Source of the DNA: Nissolia schottii
Lineage: Eukaryota; Streptophyta; Magnoliopsida; Fabales; Fabaceae
Direction: 5' to 3'
NCBI GenBank assembly: GCA_003254905.1
Contig: QANU01028716.1
Location: 252,899-316,898 of the forward strand
Length of the DNA stretch: 64,000 nt
How positions within the stretch are numbered: position 1 is the first letter of the stretch; each line of letters starts with the position of its first letter. Of the stretch, positions 1 through 12,700 are shown piece by piece. The notes beneath the pieces were generated by a model. That model had not been told where the DNA came from, did no database searches, and saw nothing but the letters and a program-made list of their open reading frames with translations. The position numbers were made by a program, and so were the translations under genes.

Positions 1-116
1 CATGTTGGCATCTCTAATGTACTATAAGTTCATTTTCCTTCATATATTTCCGAAATATGAATACAACGTTTTCTTACTGTAAACAACATAGGTGGTCTAC
101 TCAAATTGGTGCATAC

Positions 117-1830
117 TTTCGATCATTGTTTTTGTCAGCTTCAGTGATTCGTGGTGCTGGCTCGAAGTCAATCTGATAATCACCTTTGCCCCTGGATAAC
201 ATAATTTTCACATAAGACTAAATGAAAACAAGGATCAATTTGTAACCTGTATGAAGAATTGTCTCTTTAACAGATGGATGCATGCATGTGGGAAAAGATA
301 TGAACATGGAAAAAAGTGCAACACATTGCAAACTAATTGCTGACGGTGAGTGGAACCGACTACCGAGTGTAACAATTTAGTGGGATTCAGAAAATGTCAA
401 ACTCCAATTTTAATTACTACAATTATATGCGTAGGCACACTCATATCAAGCTATCCATATTGGCAAATGGCAAGTGCCTTTGCACATTTGACATACAATA
501 TTGTGATTTTTATATAATCATTTACAACCTTTTTACGGCTTTTATGAACTTCTGACAAGATAATCACATGCTTCTAAGAACCACAATGGAACTGGAGTTT
601 TTAAAACTCAGACCTGTTGTCTTCATACTTAATGAATGTATATGTTATCATTTCAAAAACTCTGATACAACTTATTAAGATTTTATTAGTTATGCCTCAA
701 AATCAATATTTTTTCAGAACAAAAGTAAAGAGTTCATAAATATCATAATGAATTGTTCATTGACAATCAGTTTCAAAAAACCCTTTTTCATTAGCTGCCT
801 ATTTCTTTACCTTCCTTTCCATTCTTAGTTTTATTTGTCATCTTTTCAACTCTCTCTTGAAGCTTGCAAATATATTTTTTGTCTATACTGGTACTTTACG
901 GTTGGCTTCTTTTATATCAATTTAAAAATACCTAAAAAACAAAAACCTAAGCTTCAGTACTCATACCTTGCATTAGATTTGTCTAGAAATTCATCCGGAT
1001 ATCTGCGTTGAAATTGCTGGCGCCATCGAAATCTAACCATCCAAATTTGGAAAAATAATGAATATAGAAAGTATAACAAAAGCTACAACCACAATATCAG
1101 CAGGAGAATGAAACAGACAACAGAGCAGATAACAACAACAATCAGTGCTAAAACAGGGTCGTCAAAAATTGACCACAGCATAACTTCCGGACCTATACAT
1201 ATTAAGAGCAAATTCAGATGTTTTAAGCCTTAACCTCATTTTTTCTATCTTAAAAGCCAGAAGAGTAAAAAAAAAAGGTGTACAAATTAAATATCATGTA
1301 TTACTAGTTTTCTATAATTTCTTACAATTTAGGCAAACAAGAATTCATTGAAGAAAAAGACTGAACAGGGGCAAAAAAGTTTCCTACATTTTTCTCTAAA
1401 GAGGTGGAAATTACAGTATTTGATAATTAGGACTTGAGTAAAATACCAAAAATAACAACAACCACTAGGAATTAGGTGTGTCTTAGTTCAACATTTCAGC
1501 TTTAGAACCATTCCTTCTCTAAATTCCTACCGCAACAGCAAATAAATTTTTCCTCAAAAATTGAATTAATTTATTCCATGACAGCAATCAAAACTAAATA
1601 AAAGTCAAGTCCTTGATTTTTTCTTTCTTTGGTTTCATACCCAAGCAGTACAAGTTATACTAGTCAATGAAAGTAGAGACTCACGAGAATTCCTGAAATG
1701 CATAAACCACAGGGTCAACTTTGGGAATGACCACTGGCAACCTCTCAAAGAGCACAGAGGCAACAAGTTTCTCAGAGCTTGTGCTGAATCCCCGCCTTGT
1801 CAACAGAGGCCGAATCAATGACATCCTCAT
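117..1830 (-). CDS. MRPL46: Mitochondrial ribosomal protein L46 (5' part, runs off the left edge)
   Basis: Structural protein of the large subunit of the mitochondrial ribosome, a family with a Nudix-like fold. Three coding exons are visible on the minus strand: 1685-1830, 967-1032 and 117-191. All have GT/AG borders and join in one frame. The protein starts MRMSLIRPLLTRRGF, an Arg/Ser-rich mitochondrial presequence, and continues with VASVLFERLPVVIPK, then FRWRQQFQRRYPDEFL, then DFEPAPRITEADKNND. These are hallmark blocks of plant L46 proteins. The start at 1830 lies one base after a splice acceptor (AG at 1832-1833), so the intron upstream is in the 5' UTR. The remaining C-terminal part, well over half of the protein, lies left of position 117. 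Family call is firm. Boundaries are read from splice consensus and the frame. Confidence 0.88.
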
Positions 1831-1911
1831 CCTGAATGTACCCAAAACATATCCCACATCAGAAACACAACAGTAAGCAAAATAATCAATAAATAAACCA
1901 GCATGGAGCTT

Positions 1912-1935
1912 GAGAGAGAGAGAGAGAGAGAGAGA
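1912..1935. repeat. (AG)n microsatellite
   Basis: Twelve AG units in the 5' UTR intron of the MRPL46 gene, about 80 bases upstream of the acceptor on the minus strand (read there as CT, so it adds to the pyrimidine-rich stretch). Confidence 0.95.
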
Positions 1936-2776
1936 TTGCACTCTCTTTTGTAGAAATTCTAAAGCCCTGCTTAATGGTGGATATGTTGCCTTGTATAGGA
2001 TTCATCGTGAACCCAAGTCCATTTAATAACACAACTTAACAGCAAAAGGTGTAAATCACAAGTCACACACAACTCCAAAATCAGAAAAACAACATCAGAA
2101 AAAAAATGTCATTTTTTGTTATTTTCAATGCTTAACCAGTTATCGGAAGCAACAATCATAAAAGACTATAAGAACCAAACAAATCATCAATCTTTAGCCC
2201 ACTAGATAAACTCCGAATCACCATCAATCAAACAATTCAGAATGCAAAAATCTCAAGTAAAACAGAACAGCATTCCACATGTCACCAGCACATCAAATAT
2301 CAAGAACCCAAATGCCAAGTAGAAATGAACAACAACGCATCACCCGAAACAAGAATAAGATATAGAATCTGACTTGAAAAACAAGATCATCTTAGAATTG
2401 AATGGTCTAACTCCACCCCAAAAGCTAATTGTGGGAAGAGAGGTTGCCCAAACTCATACAAAGGCTATCTTGGTCATATCCCTAAACATTGCGGTACTTA
2501 TCAAACACATAACCACGCATGAAAATCCCCTTCCCTTCATTGAGGAAAATAACCAAACAGTTTATGTGCATCCTTTGTAACAATACCATTCTTCAACAAC
2601 AGAACCGTAACAGAACCAGAGCTTAAAACACGATAAATCACCGAACATAAATCTAACGAGGAACAATCCAATAAAAAAAAAGAGAGACCCATATCCTCAA
2701 GTAATCACATTTCAACTTCGTTTATCACGTTTCACCAAAATGGTTCCGAAGAAAAAGTTAAAAGAGCTTTCTTTAC

Positions 2777-2880
2777 CTTCCCCAAGTATCGTTAGATTCG
2801 AGAGAATCGTTGAAGAGTGAATGAAGAACGAGGATCAGTGGAAAATGGAAACAAACAAGCTGAGAATGATTGAGCTTCGA
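2777..2880 (-). other. Probable 5' UTR exon of the MRPL46 gene
   Basis: A good donor (GGGGAAG then GTAAAG, exon end at 2777) pairs with the acceptor just before the MRPL46 start codon, giving a 5' UTR intron of about 945 bases (1832-2776). The upstream end near 2880 is a guess. Inferred from splice signals only. Confidence 0.5.
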
Positions 2881-3166
2881 ACGGCTAAAACCACTGTCAC
2901 TGTGATTTCTCCACCCTCAGAGGGTTCTATATTTTTCTACGCTATTTTTCTTTTAATTTCCTTTGGCGGATTTTGTGTTTAAAAATGGATTTTTTTCGGC
3001 CTACCTAAAATCAGTCGGAAAATTGGGCTTGGGCCGCCCTATTTTGCACGCCCATCCCTATTATTTTTCTACTCATCTTCACATAACTTTTCTTGATGAA
3101 AAAAACCTTAGTAGACAATAAAGAAAAGGACTGACATAATAAAGTGTGTATCTTTTATTTTGTAAT

Positions 3167-3409
3167 GGGTTAATTTTCAACTTCGTACCTGACGCATGTC
3201 CAACCTAGCCTGGAGACAAAAAAGGGATTTGTTAATCTCTTTTTTAAGGACTAACAAGTCTTTTATTTTATGTTAAGTTAAGGGATAGATGGATGGACTA
3301 ACGAATTTAACAATTGTCAAGTTCAAGGACTAATGAGTCCTTTTTATTTGTATAAGAAATAAGTTGGACAAACATGTAAAGTTTAAGGATGAAGTTGGAT
3401 ATTAACTCC
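3167..3409. mobile_element. MITE, 243 bp, with 8-bp target-site duplication
   Basis: The two ends are inverted copies: GGGTTAATTTTCAACTTCGT on the left and GGAGTTAATATCCAACTTCA on the complement of the right. The element is flanked on both sides by TTTGTAAT (3159-3166 and 3410-3417). The adjoining ninth base does not match (T against C). No coding capacity. A duplication of 8 to 9 bp would fit a Mutator- or hAT-type MITE; I cannot choose. It lies between the DUF2358 gene and MRPL46, in a stretch (2881-4218) that otherwise shows only AT-rich sequence and a short TA run near 3906-3923. Confidence 0.75.
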
Positions 3410-4218
3410 TTTGTAATATTGAAAATTGTGAATTATGATATTAAAATTTTTACATGAAATATAATTAATTAGGGATTTCTTTAGTATTCTATAAAATTCA
3501 ATGGTAGCAGTAACATAGTATCTAAATTTTAGTCAAATATATCACTAACTCAAATTACTTACTGTTTTAAATTTGTGATTGAATCACAATCATGAAATAT
3601 AAAAGGTCCTAATACCTTCATAAAAACATACCAAAGGAACAACCTAATTAAAATAGAAAAGATGAGGGTTTTTTTTCTAATCATGAGAGGAGGTTCTTTT
3701 AGTAGAAATCATGTGTATTCACGTACAATTGATAACTAGAGTCGAGTAGCATTATTATTAAGGCGGTTAAAACTCTCATTTCGGAGTTTTATCGTTTTAA
3801 CGCTATTGCTTATCTAGTCCTTAAGGGAGAAGGATTGAATCTTTATCAAAATTGTATAGGTAATGTATCAATCTTGTTTGAAGAAACTAGTTTTATTAAC
3901 AAAACTATATATATATATATATAAAAAAAAATAAAAAGGGAAACATATTAAGTAGATGTATCATATATGTCACCTAAAACATTTTTCTTCTAACAAAACC
4001 CTATTATTTACATCAGATTTCTACCATATCATGTGTTCCTATCACACACTTCTCAAAAATTGGTTCATTCATAATAGCAATCCAACAAGGAATATCCAAA
4101 TTGATCCTTCAATCTAAGTAATTTGCAGCAGTCTTCATTTGGTAGCACCAAACACCACGAATTTCCAAAGTTATATACCATGTTGAAATGTTGACACCGT
4201 CATAAAAACAATTTTAAT

Positions 4219-7054
4219 TTAAAGATTCACCCGCAGAGCTTTCAACCACCTACTCATATAATCTCTCCAGCCATATCCCCTGCTGGGCCTTAGAATTTGC
4301 TTGAACAACGCCATTTTTGGAACATTCCAGTGCTCCACATGCCTGCAATTTATTGTTTTTCTTTTTCAGCGCATATTTACGTAGTTGCCAAAATGATAAC
4401 ACTATAAAGTTAGAAGGGTAAATCACCCTGAACCCGAGGTTATGCAATATTACACATGAACCTCATGATTTGTGAAATATGACACTCAACACCATAGGTT
4501 AGTATAGGCATGACAAATCAAGGAGCGTAGCATGTAATATCACATAAACTCACGAGAGGCCAGTGTAATTCACTCAAAGTTAGAAACATGCTCCATATCA
4601 CAACAATTGAACATTTTTTCTCACCTGCATACTTTTCCAGATTGTGCATCAAAATAATATTCTGTGTATCCAGTTGCTGCAGCATATATATCAAAACATG
4701 GTCAAAATTGAATTGCATATAAACAACCATGTTTGGTGAAGTTACTATGAAGTTCAGATAAATCCAATGTACAATTTCTTTTATAGCAATGTGAGACTTG
4801 TTAGGAAACAATTTCCTTAATTATGGTCTTCGATGGTTCAACCAATAGTATATACATGGGAAAGGCTTGAAATGTACCAGAAAGAATTGGCCTCCAAGGA
4901 AATGACAAGACACAACTGAATCTCCAGTGGCCAATTCCTTTATCCTGTCAAAGGAATCATATGTATTAGACACTTGATATTTTTTAATAAACAACCATCA
5001 GGTAATAAGAACACCGAAATTTCGGGTCTATTCGATTTCAGAACAAGTTTCCTGCTTTCGTTTTCTATTTTTAATATTAATTACAAAATTGCCGCCTTGT
5101 TTTCGTTCTGTTTCCTATTTTCAAGGTTTTGTGAAAGAAACCGTGAACATATTCACGTTGAAACAAGAAATAGAAACACAAAATGTTTTCTAAAACCAAG
5201 CAGACCCTTCAAAATCACACTAATTTGGGAAAAAGCACTAGTAAAATTGTGTAAGGTTAGACTCACCTCAAAATCTTCCCACTTCATGAGCTTCATATTT
5301 GACTTCTCCAGAAGGGATCCAAAGTTAGTGCAGTTTCTCTTGAAACGCTGAAGCCCTTTAAAGGATCCTGCTGGATCAGCAAATTCACAATCCTCTTCAT
5401 AAGCATTTAATGTGAGATCTCCTGAGGTTTGGGGAAGAATAGTTTAGCCATGTGACCCATTTGAATGTAATCAAATTACTAAATAGAAAAACACCAACTT
5501 GGATGCAGCAATTGCATACATTTAGCAGAGTAAATTACACTTACCTTCGTTGAGGTTAGGTGATACTACTGACAAACTCCGTAATTTGCAAAAAAATAAA
5601 AAAATAAAAAACATATACTAATCTCTCATGAGATTTAGGCGATATTACAACTAATACCCTTATATTTGCGGGATACGATACTAAACATCTCTGTCCACCC
5701 TTGTAAATATGATATTGAGTACTCTTGTAAGAAGATCAACATAGACATAACATATTAACGGGTGTCGTGCGTAATATTACCTATTCTCAAAGAGGAACTC
5801 AAGATGCATTTTCTCTTCTTCACCCCAATTTGAATTGAATAAAAAGATTCCAAGGTTACATTAAAAAAGACTAAATATATTACAAGGAGGGCTTTTGCAC
5901 ATTTACAACATTGAAGAACTGCTGCCACAAAAACAAAAATGAGGGATCTCCCGGTATAAATGAAGAGCATATAGCATATTTAGCACAACCATCAAGCATC
6001 TCCATTTGCCTCTCTCTATGGAAGATTGTAACCCTGACTTGCTTAATAATAAAGAAGGCATATTTTCCCCCTTAATTGACATGCCAACAGAAAATACACA
6101 AGTAAATTCGTCCCCCTAGGTTGGCAACATCGTTCAAGTTCGTCTCCAAGCCATAAAACATACCACATCAGTCCATAAGGTTGCTAAAAGTTGATCAAAT
6201 CAGTCCTTCAACGATGGTCAAATTACTACTTTGATCGACTTTTAGCAACCTCAGGGTGAATTTGATACTCTTTATAACTTGAGGATGAACTTGATCGACG
6301 TTATTAGCCTTGAGAACGAATTTGATGGTTTAGTAAAAAAATACACAAGGAAGGGAACTACTTACTCAAGGGTTTTCAGTGACCAACCAAACACTTATAA
6401 TCACAATATAATTTGTGACTATCATTAAAATACATGCATACATAAACTCAACTAAATCTTGACAGAAGTGTGATAAGGTGTCAAAACTTAAAAGCATAAT
6501 ACTATATGATATAATTTTGATGCACAGTTAAGTTTAGTAGTTTTTCATGTAAGTCATCCAATTACATCTTTTCACAACACGAAGAGTGTCTCACTCTCTG
6601 ACCATAATTGTCTCAAAAATTCACATGTACCACATCTAAATTAACCTCTAATACTAGAATTTAATCCAACAAAAATGTAAAAGAGCAAATGGGGTATGAT
6701 GAAACCAAATTAACCTGTAACAAAATAGGACCTTTGAAAATCTTCTTTGATAGTGTCCACAACTGCAGCACGATCAATGGACTCAAGAACCCTCTGAGGA
6801 GATTGAGTAACCTCATTTGGTGGGGCCCTCAAGGCAGAGGCAGCAATACCAAGTAGCTCAGAGCCATACCATGCCACCTTGAGTAATGCATTGGGTGGTT
6901 GAGATTCAGAATCTTGTTCATTATTCTTTGTTCCATTGCATTGAATTCTCAATCTATAGATTCTATGGTGGTTCTGTTTTGATGGAAAGATCAAAGAGGT
7001 GTTGTTGATTGAAGCAAAGGAAGCAATAGCTGCCAATGCCATGACACGACACAA
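4219..7054 (-). CDS. DUF2358 (NTF2-like fold) protein, probably plastid-targeted
   Basis: Five minus-strand exons: 6715-7054, 5267-5421, 4878-4944, 4625-4676 and 4219-4342. They total 738 bases and encode 245 residues. All borders are GT/AG and the phases agree. After a variable N-terminus rich in Ala, Ser and Asn comes VAWYGSELLGIAASALRAPP, then DTIKEDFQRSYFVTG, then a conserved core with AYEEDCEFADPAGSFKGL, RFKRNCTNFGSLLE, GIGHWRFSC, PWRPILSATGYTEYYFDAQS, HVEHWNVPKMALFKQILRPS, and a tail reading YMSRWLKALRVNL. This is the plant and cyanobacterial DUF2358 family, of unknown biochemical function. The start could be Met at 7054 or at 7042; the latter gives a more typical transit peptide. Intron 1 (5422-6714) carries a MITE. 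The Arabidopsis counterpart may be At2g46220 (from memory). Family call is firm; plastid location is inference. Confidence 0.87.
6103..6337. mobile_element. MITE in intron 1 of the DUF2358 gene, 235 bp
   Basis: The block is flanked by the same 12 bases, AAAATACACAAG, at 6091-6102 and 6338-6349. Its two halves are inverted relatives: the left begins TAAATTCGTCCCCCTAGG, and the complement of the right part reads AAATTCGTTCTCAAGG. Both continue with a CAAGTT motif. It has no coding capacity. The duplication is 9 to 12 bp (part of the A run may be chance), which suggests a Mutator-type MITE. Confidence 0.7.
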
Positions 7055-9775
7055 ATGAGTGAGAGTGCATAGTTTGAAAGAAGCAGATTCTATATGAGGT
7101 TTTGCTTAAATATCTAAGATCTTCGAATTAATGACAGCCATACAAAACAAAATAAAGAATAAAAAAATGCAACAGGATTTCATTTTCATTTCATTTATGT
7201 GATGGGGATGCACTCATGGCTAACAAGTGCAAATACTTTAAAATAGTGTCATATTCATATCAAATACAGATTAGTATTTTTTTTTTAAAAAAATTAGTGT
7301 CATATTATTTTTCTCTTTTAATTCAAAATTTACACTTTTAAATTGAATTTATATGTCATACTGTCATTACATCGTATCTTACATTTTTCTAAAAATATTT
7401 TTATTTGATATTATATTACAGTATAGACACTCATTTGATTGGTAAAAACTTCATTCAGTACAAACAAATTATCTTGATATTTGTTTTTTTATCTAATATC
7501 TAAATATGGTTTTGCTTTTAAATTTTTTGTTAAATCTTTTATGATTTAAAATTAATATACTATGTTAGACTTTGGAATATTTTTCTTTAGTCCTTCGTAC
7601 TAAACAATTTAAGAAAAGCATAAGATAATTCTTATATTGATACATATTAACATACTTATGGCTTATGATTTTGCTTAACTTTTTTTTGGGACGAAGATAG
7701 ATTGGTCGGGCATTTTTTAGTCTATTTAAGCAAAGGTCGGGCATTATTTCTGTTGGAGAAGTCAAACACAGCTTCAAATATTTAGCGCAATGTAAGATCA
7801 ACCATTAAATCATGAGATCAACCACAAGATTTTGCTTACGTTGATATTAATATAATACAGTAATTCATTAATTGGTTTGTGGTAATTTTATTTTTTCTCT
7901 TTGAAGGAATCGAACACACACGATTTCTTGGCTCAATATTAAATGAGATGTCACTTAAACTACTATCCCTCTTTAAACTTGGCCTTTATGACTTTTTTTT
8001 TCAAACAGATATAAATAAACTCAACAAAATTCAGCTTGAAGCCATTTCCACACACCACAAACTTGAAGTCCTTGGGGAATGATATAAAAGTAGTGTTTCT
8101 CAAAATCATATAATCAAGTTACGAGCAAATCAATCAACTAAACAACATTGGAGCACTCGAACAAATAGAATTTATTTGTAGGGTTAAAATGAGGAGAGTT
8201 TTTCATGTATTAGATTTATCCGGCAAACACGCCCTAAAGAGAAACCAAACCTCTGCTGATGATATCTGATTTTTTGAGTTGGCCACCTCTACATTTAACC
8301 TTTCCTGGACCTTATTCATATCTGTATTATTTAAATCTAAACTACAAATCTCCATCCTTATGGTTTATAAATAAAAAATAAAAAATCTCCACCCTATGTC
8401 ACTAAAAATCAACCATATGAAGTGTTATGTACATTCATCACATGACAATGATCCACAAATCTTAGAACAAGAAATATTAAGCCAAGTTACCAAAGAAATA
8501 TTACTCTAAAGTCAATCTTATTATACGAGTCTATAATTAACATTATAACATTTGTAATACAATTAAATAATTAGAAAAATATATTGGATATAACAAAAAG
8601 ATGTGACACTGAGTCAAATCAAGTTGAGCAAAGTCAGCTAAAGTTCAGCCTCAGCTCACTTTTTAATGAGTCATGTTAAGTTCGAGCTTATTTAGAATCA
8701 AGCCAAATTTTGGGCTCAAACTCAGCTCACCAAAAACTTATCGAATTAGAGCTAACTCACAGGCCAGTTAAACTTGATTAAATAACTTAAATTAAATACA
8801 AATCAAACCTTTTATACTTAATAAGTCATAACATATAGTCATAACAAAATACATTTACTATCACTACTAATAATAGTAATAATATCAATGACAACAATAA
8901 CCAAACATGATTATATACATACATTAATATACACACACACGCACACATAATCAAACCAACTCGCAAACTAATGAGTCAAACATAATAAAACTCAAACTCG
9001 ACTCATCTAATTAACAAGCTAAAATTTTGAGCTCAAATACAACTCATTACCTCATGAGTTCAACTTATCGAGCCATTAAAAAATCGAGTTATAAGTAACT
9101 CACAAATTGACTTAACTCAATTCCAACCCTAATAACTAGTATTGAACTTATAATCGGTGTCAATTCACAAGTTCTAACATAGTCATATCCCACAAGAATG
9201 CAAATTTGATTCTTGGTGTCAATGTAAGAACCACTTAAGTGAATGATTCATAAATACTTTTATACTCGCTCAACGAGCCTAGAGGCATACCATGACCCTC
9301 TGGTAAAATGACAAGCGCTGAACTCACCTAAAGTTTAAAAGATCTTGGGAGTTTTACAGTAAATAAATAAAAGTTATATGCCAACATATCGCTAACTCAA
9401 TTACAATTACACTAAATGGCACCACTCTCCCACTTCAAAAAAAATTAAGCAGCCTACTCTTACTCCTACACTTAAGATACAAAACTCTTCCTCCCTTCCG
9501 TTTGAATCCAGAAAAATTACAAAGGCAACAACAGTATCATACAATCATGAAGAAATTCCAAGTTCTAACACAACTTTCCCTTCTTACAAAAGCACCAATA
9601 AAAACAATGCCTCTGAGTTGTGCTATTTGCCAGTGCCGAAATTGCATGCAAATGAGATGATGAACCAGGGGGAGGGAAATTCATCACCATCCACCTTCAC
9701 TAACAATGAATATCCAATAAAATGATATTCTAATGTTTTTCGGTTTTCATTGACTTCGTTATGCTCAAAGCAGAA
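7055..9775. other. Intergenic region between DUF2358 and LCBK2 genes
   Basis: AT-rich sequence with no recognisable exon on either strand. It holds the promoter side of the DUF2358 gene (right of 7054), an old hAT-like repeat at 8599-9130, a short CA run near 8931-8948, and the 3' flank of the LCBK2 gene (left of 9776). Confidence 0.6.
8599..9130. mobile_element. Degenerate hAT-like non-autonomous element
   Basis: The stretch is dense in GAGTC, GAGCTC and CAAACTCGACTC words. Its ends look like weak inverted repeats: AGATGTGACACTGAGTCAAA on the left and AGGGTTGGAATTGAGTTAAG on the complement of the right. This is the pattern of plant non-autonomous hAT repeats. No clean 8-bp duplication can be read, so the exact ends are uncertain. 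Confidence 0.4.
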
Positions 9776-12700
9776 TCAGCATATCATCTCAATAGCTGCA
9801 GGGAGAACACAAATCTTCTTTGGAAGGAACCCCAAATGTTCGCCATCGGACTGAATGTAAACATTGCCCTCGCCGGAAATGTCCTCCACCTCAATAGAAA
9901 GTACACTACCATACAAAAAAGACTCCAAATGAGTACAACCATAAACCTAATCATGCCTTAAAGAAATAGACGAAAAAATAACAAAAAGAAATCAAAGACT
10001 AGTTTTAATTGAACTGCAAAGTTAGCACATATGGTAAATTACCAAGAAACCAAACCTAATAAAGGTCACTACTATAAATTGTCATAAACACATAATTCAT
10101 ATTATGCGGAAAGCTAACTATAAATGTATCCCACAACTGCACAAATTATGTCATCATGCTAAAAAGCAAGAGCCCTCTCTTCATACAATACTTGCTTTGG
10201 CATACACTATCGTTGATTTTCAAATTATAAACCATCATAAAAAATAATTAAGGTATTCAAGCCGGCCATCTTGTCACAATAAGATCAACTAAGCTGAAAT
10301 GTTACAGGTGCACACGGGTACGGATCAACCTGATCAGTCCAACCCAATGAAAAATATTCGGGTTAGGTTAGGTCATCAAGTTAGATCAAGCCCCAGTCTA
10401 ACCAAACTGATCTCTAGTTGTTTTGGGTAGCAGGTTATAGAATTATAGCCGACTTGATACAAAATGACATTGTTTTGCTTTATACTTTTTTTTTTCCAAT
10501 TAACCAAAACAAAACACAGTTTGAAACACATCTCATTTCTCTTTCTTTCTTTCTTTCTTTGAATGCTGCTTCTCCGTTGAGCCCTAGCTACTGGTGTTGA
10601 TCCACCCTTGCTTCAGGGTCATCGGTGCACTGCCAAATGCAGGTGGTTTGTAACTATTCCTTGGTTAGCCAACTCTTTCTCCTTGTCTTGTGCATCTTTG
10701 CTGTTCATCCTACTCTGGATGCCACTGGTTTGTCTGCATTTGCTGTCATTGGTTTTTCCGCTTCTAGCAATGAAGATCTCATGTATGCTATCTATGATAC
10801 AAATCTTTCAACAATGGTAAGATTGTTGTTGTTGGAGGCTTGTGGTGCTCTACTACTCCTTATCTCGTTGGCGATTATGAGGTGCAATAGAAAAGATGGG
10901 GATTGTGCAGCATTGGCCATTGAGGTATAGTGTTGCATATAGAATGGGTTGTGAATGATACAGAAAATCTATAATAGGAAGTGAATGAGTTCTACATAGG
11001 TCAGGATTTGTACAATGATTTGTGGGGTTAGATTTGGCAATTTTTTTATTTAAAATTTGGATTTAAGCTTGATTTGGAAGTCAAGATTTGTATAATGACC
11101 AACTAACTAACCCAAGGTTTCACTTGAGCATTTTTGTCAAACCTAATCCAACCCAACCCAACTCAAACCCATTATTGGTGTAGATTTTGCTTTGCCCTCA
11201 ATCCAACCCAACCTAACCATTGATCACCCCAACTATAAAAAGTATACAAATTATTCATACCAGATATTTCTTCTGCATTTCTCTTTAATTGGGATTCTTT
11301 GCATTGAAGGCATATGTAATAACAGAAGTTTTATCAAGATCTTAACACTATGTTTCATGCCTCATTTCATAGGGAACCTTAAAGTTGCTCTATTTCATTT
11401 TATTTCATCTACATAAAAAAATCACTCATTTAGTCTCCCTCTCTTTGGTGTCAATGAGATAAGAGATGTCATTTCTACTCTATCTCTTTCAATTTTTATA
11501 TATAAATATGGAAAATCAAAAAATCATTATAAAAACATACATGGCATTTTATAAATACAAAGATAAAAAAAAATTAGATAATTCACCATTAAAGATATTC
11601 CATAAAAAGCATCTATCTGACCACAATTATATGACCAATCACATATGACATTTACTACTTTATCGTCAACTTCTACTAGGAACATCTTTTTCCAATAGAT
11701 TAAGTTCTCGGTTGTTTCTCGAGAACAATAGCTGAGGGACCTACTACTTGGATCTGGAACCTACATGATGATGCTCATGATTTCGATACTCATACCAATG
11801 ATTTGTCGGAGATTTCCCGAAAAGTATTTGATGCCATTTCGACCAACTCTCCAATATCTTTCTTTGGCTGAGTGGCATGTATTGCCATGGTGCTAGTTTT
11901 TCCAATTATGAGGCATGGCTAAGCTATCCAATCCAACTCATTGGACCTAGTGTCTAGGTGCTTTGACCAAAAATTGGCCAAGAAATACTCGATGTTGATT
12001 TAAGTGGGGGGTTTTCGAGGAATACAAATGAAATAGGACTTTTTTTTTTTCTCTAGATGTGGTGAGCATATGGAATAACTAGCGAATAGAATTCATATGA
12101 TAAAGTCATCAAAATGAACAACCACATTCAAAAAAAGGTTTGTTCTTTTTCATTATCGTTTTTCTTGCAACCAAAATTTAGTTGTAGTTTTGGAAAAATA
12201 GAACATCAAACCACAATTGATTTGAGTTTCAATTCAAATTTGAATACAATTGAAGAACTACAATTTTCCTTTCAAGACCAATGATAGCAATGGCAATCAA
12301 CTCGCCTTTTTCGATGTGCGGGGGTTGACGATTTCCTAATGCCGAAAGATCAAGGAAGTTGGTGATTTGATGACAATGGAGCTGATGACTGAAGGCATTT
12401 GATGCAAGGAAGCTGCCAACGAAATTATATCTCTCGTGGGTCCATTTGTATCTATATGCATTAGGATCCCGATTCATGGATCTCTCGGTTGAGAAATCAA
12501 AATAAGAGGATTGAACCATTTCTTCCATCTTGGATGTATATAGTTTCGGGATGGTCCTTCTCGAAATGATAACCGGAAGAAAGGCCATGGACAAACTTAG
12601 GCTTCTTGAGGAGACTAACTTTGTGCAATGGCAGTGCCATCAATCAATACCAGAGCAAGGTTCTGCAATTTGGTGGATCCTTGGCTTCAAGGTCAATTCT

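Noticed and set aside
4974-5351. 125-codon plus-strand open frame
   Set aside because: It overlaps exon 2 of the DUF2358 gene on the other strand and intron sequence; it has no domain and its composition is that of repeat-like intron DNA.
10625-10930. 101-codon frame with hydrophobic segments in LCBK2 intron 11
   Set aside because: It lies inside a degraded repeat, lacks a family match and has no supporting splice or promoter context.
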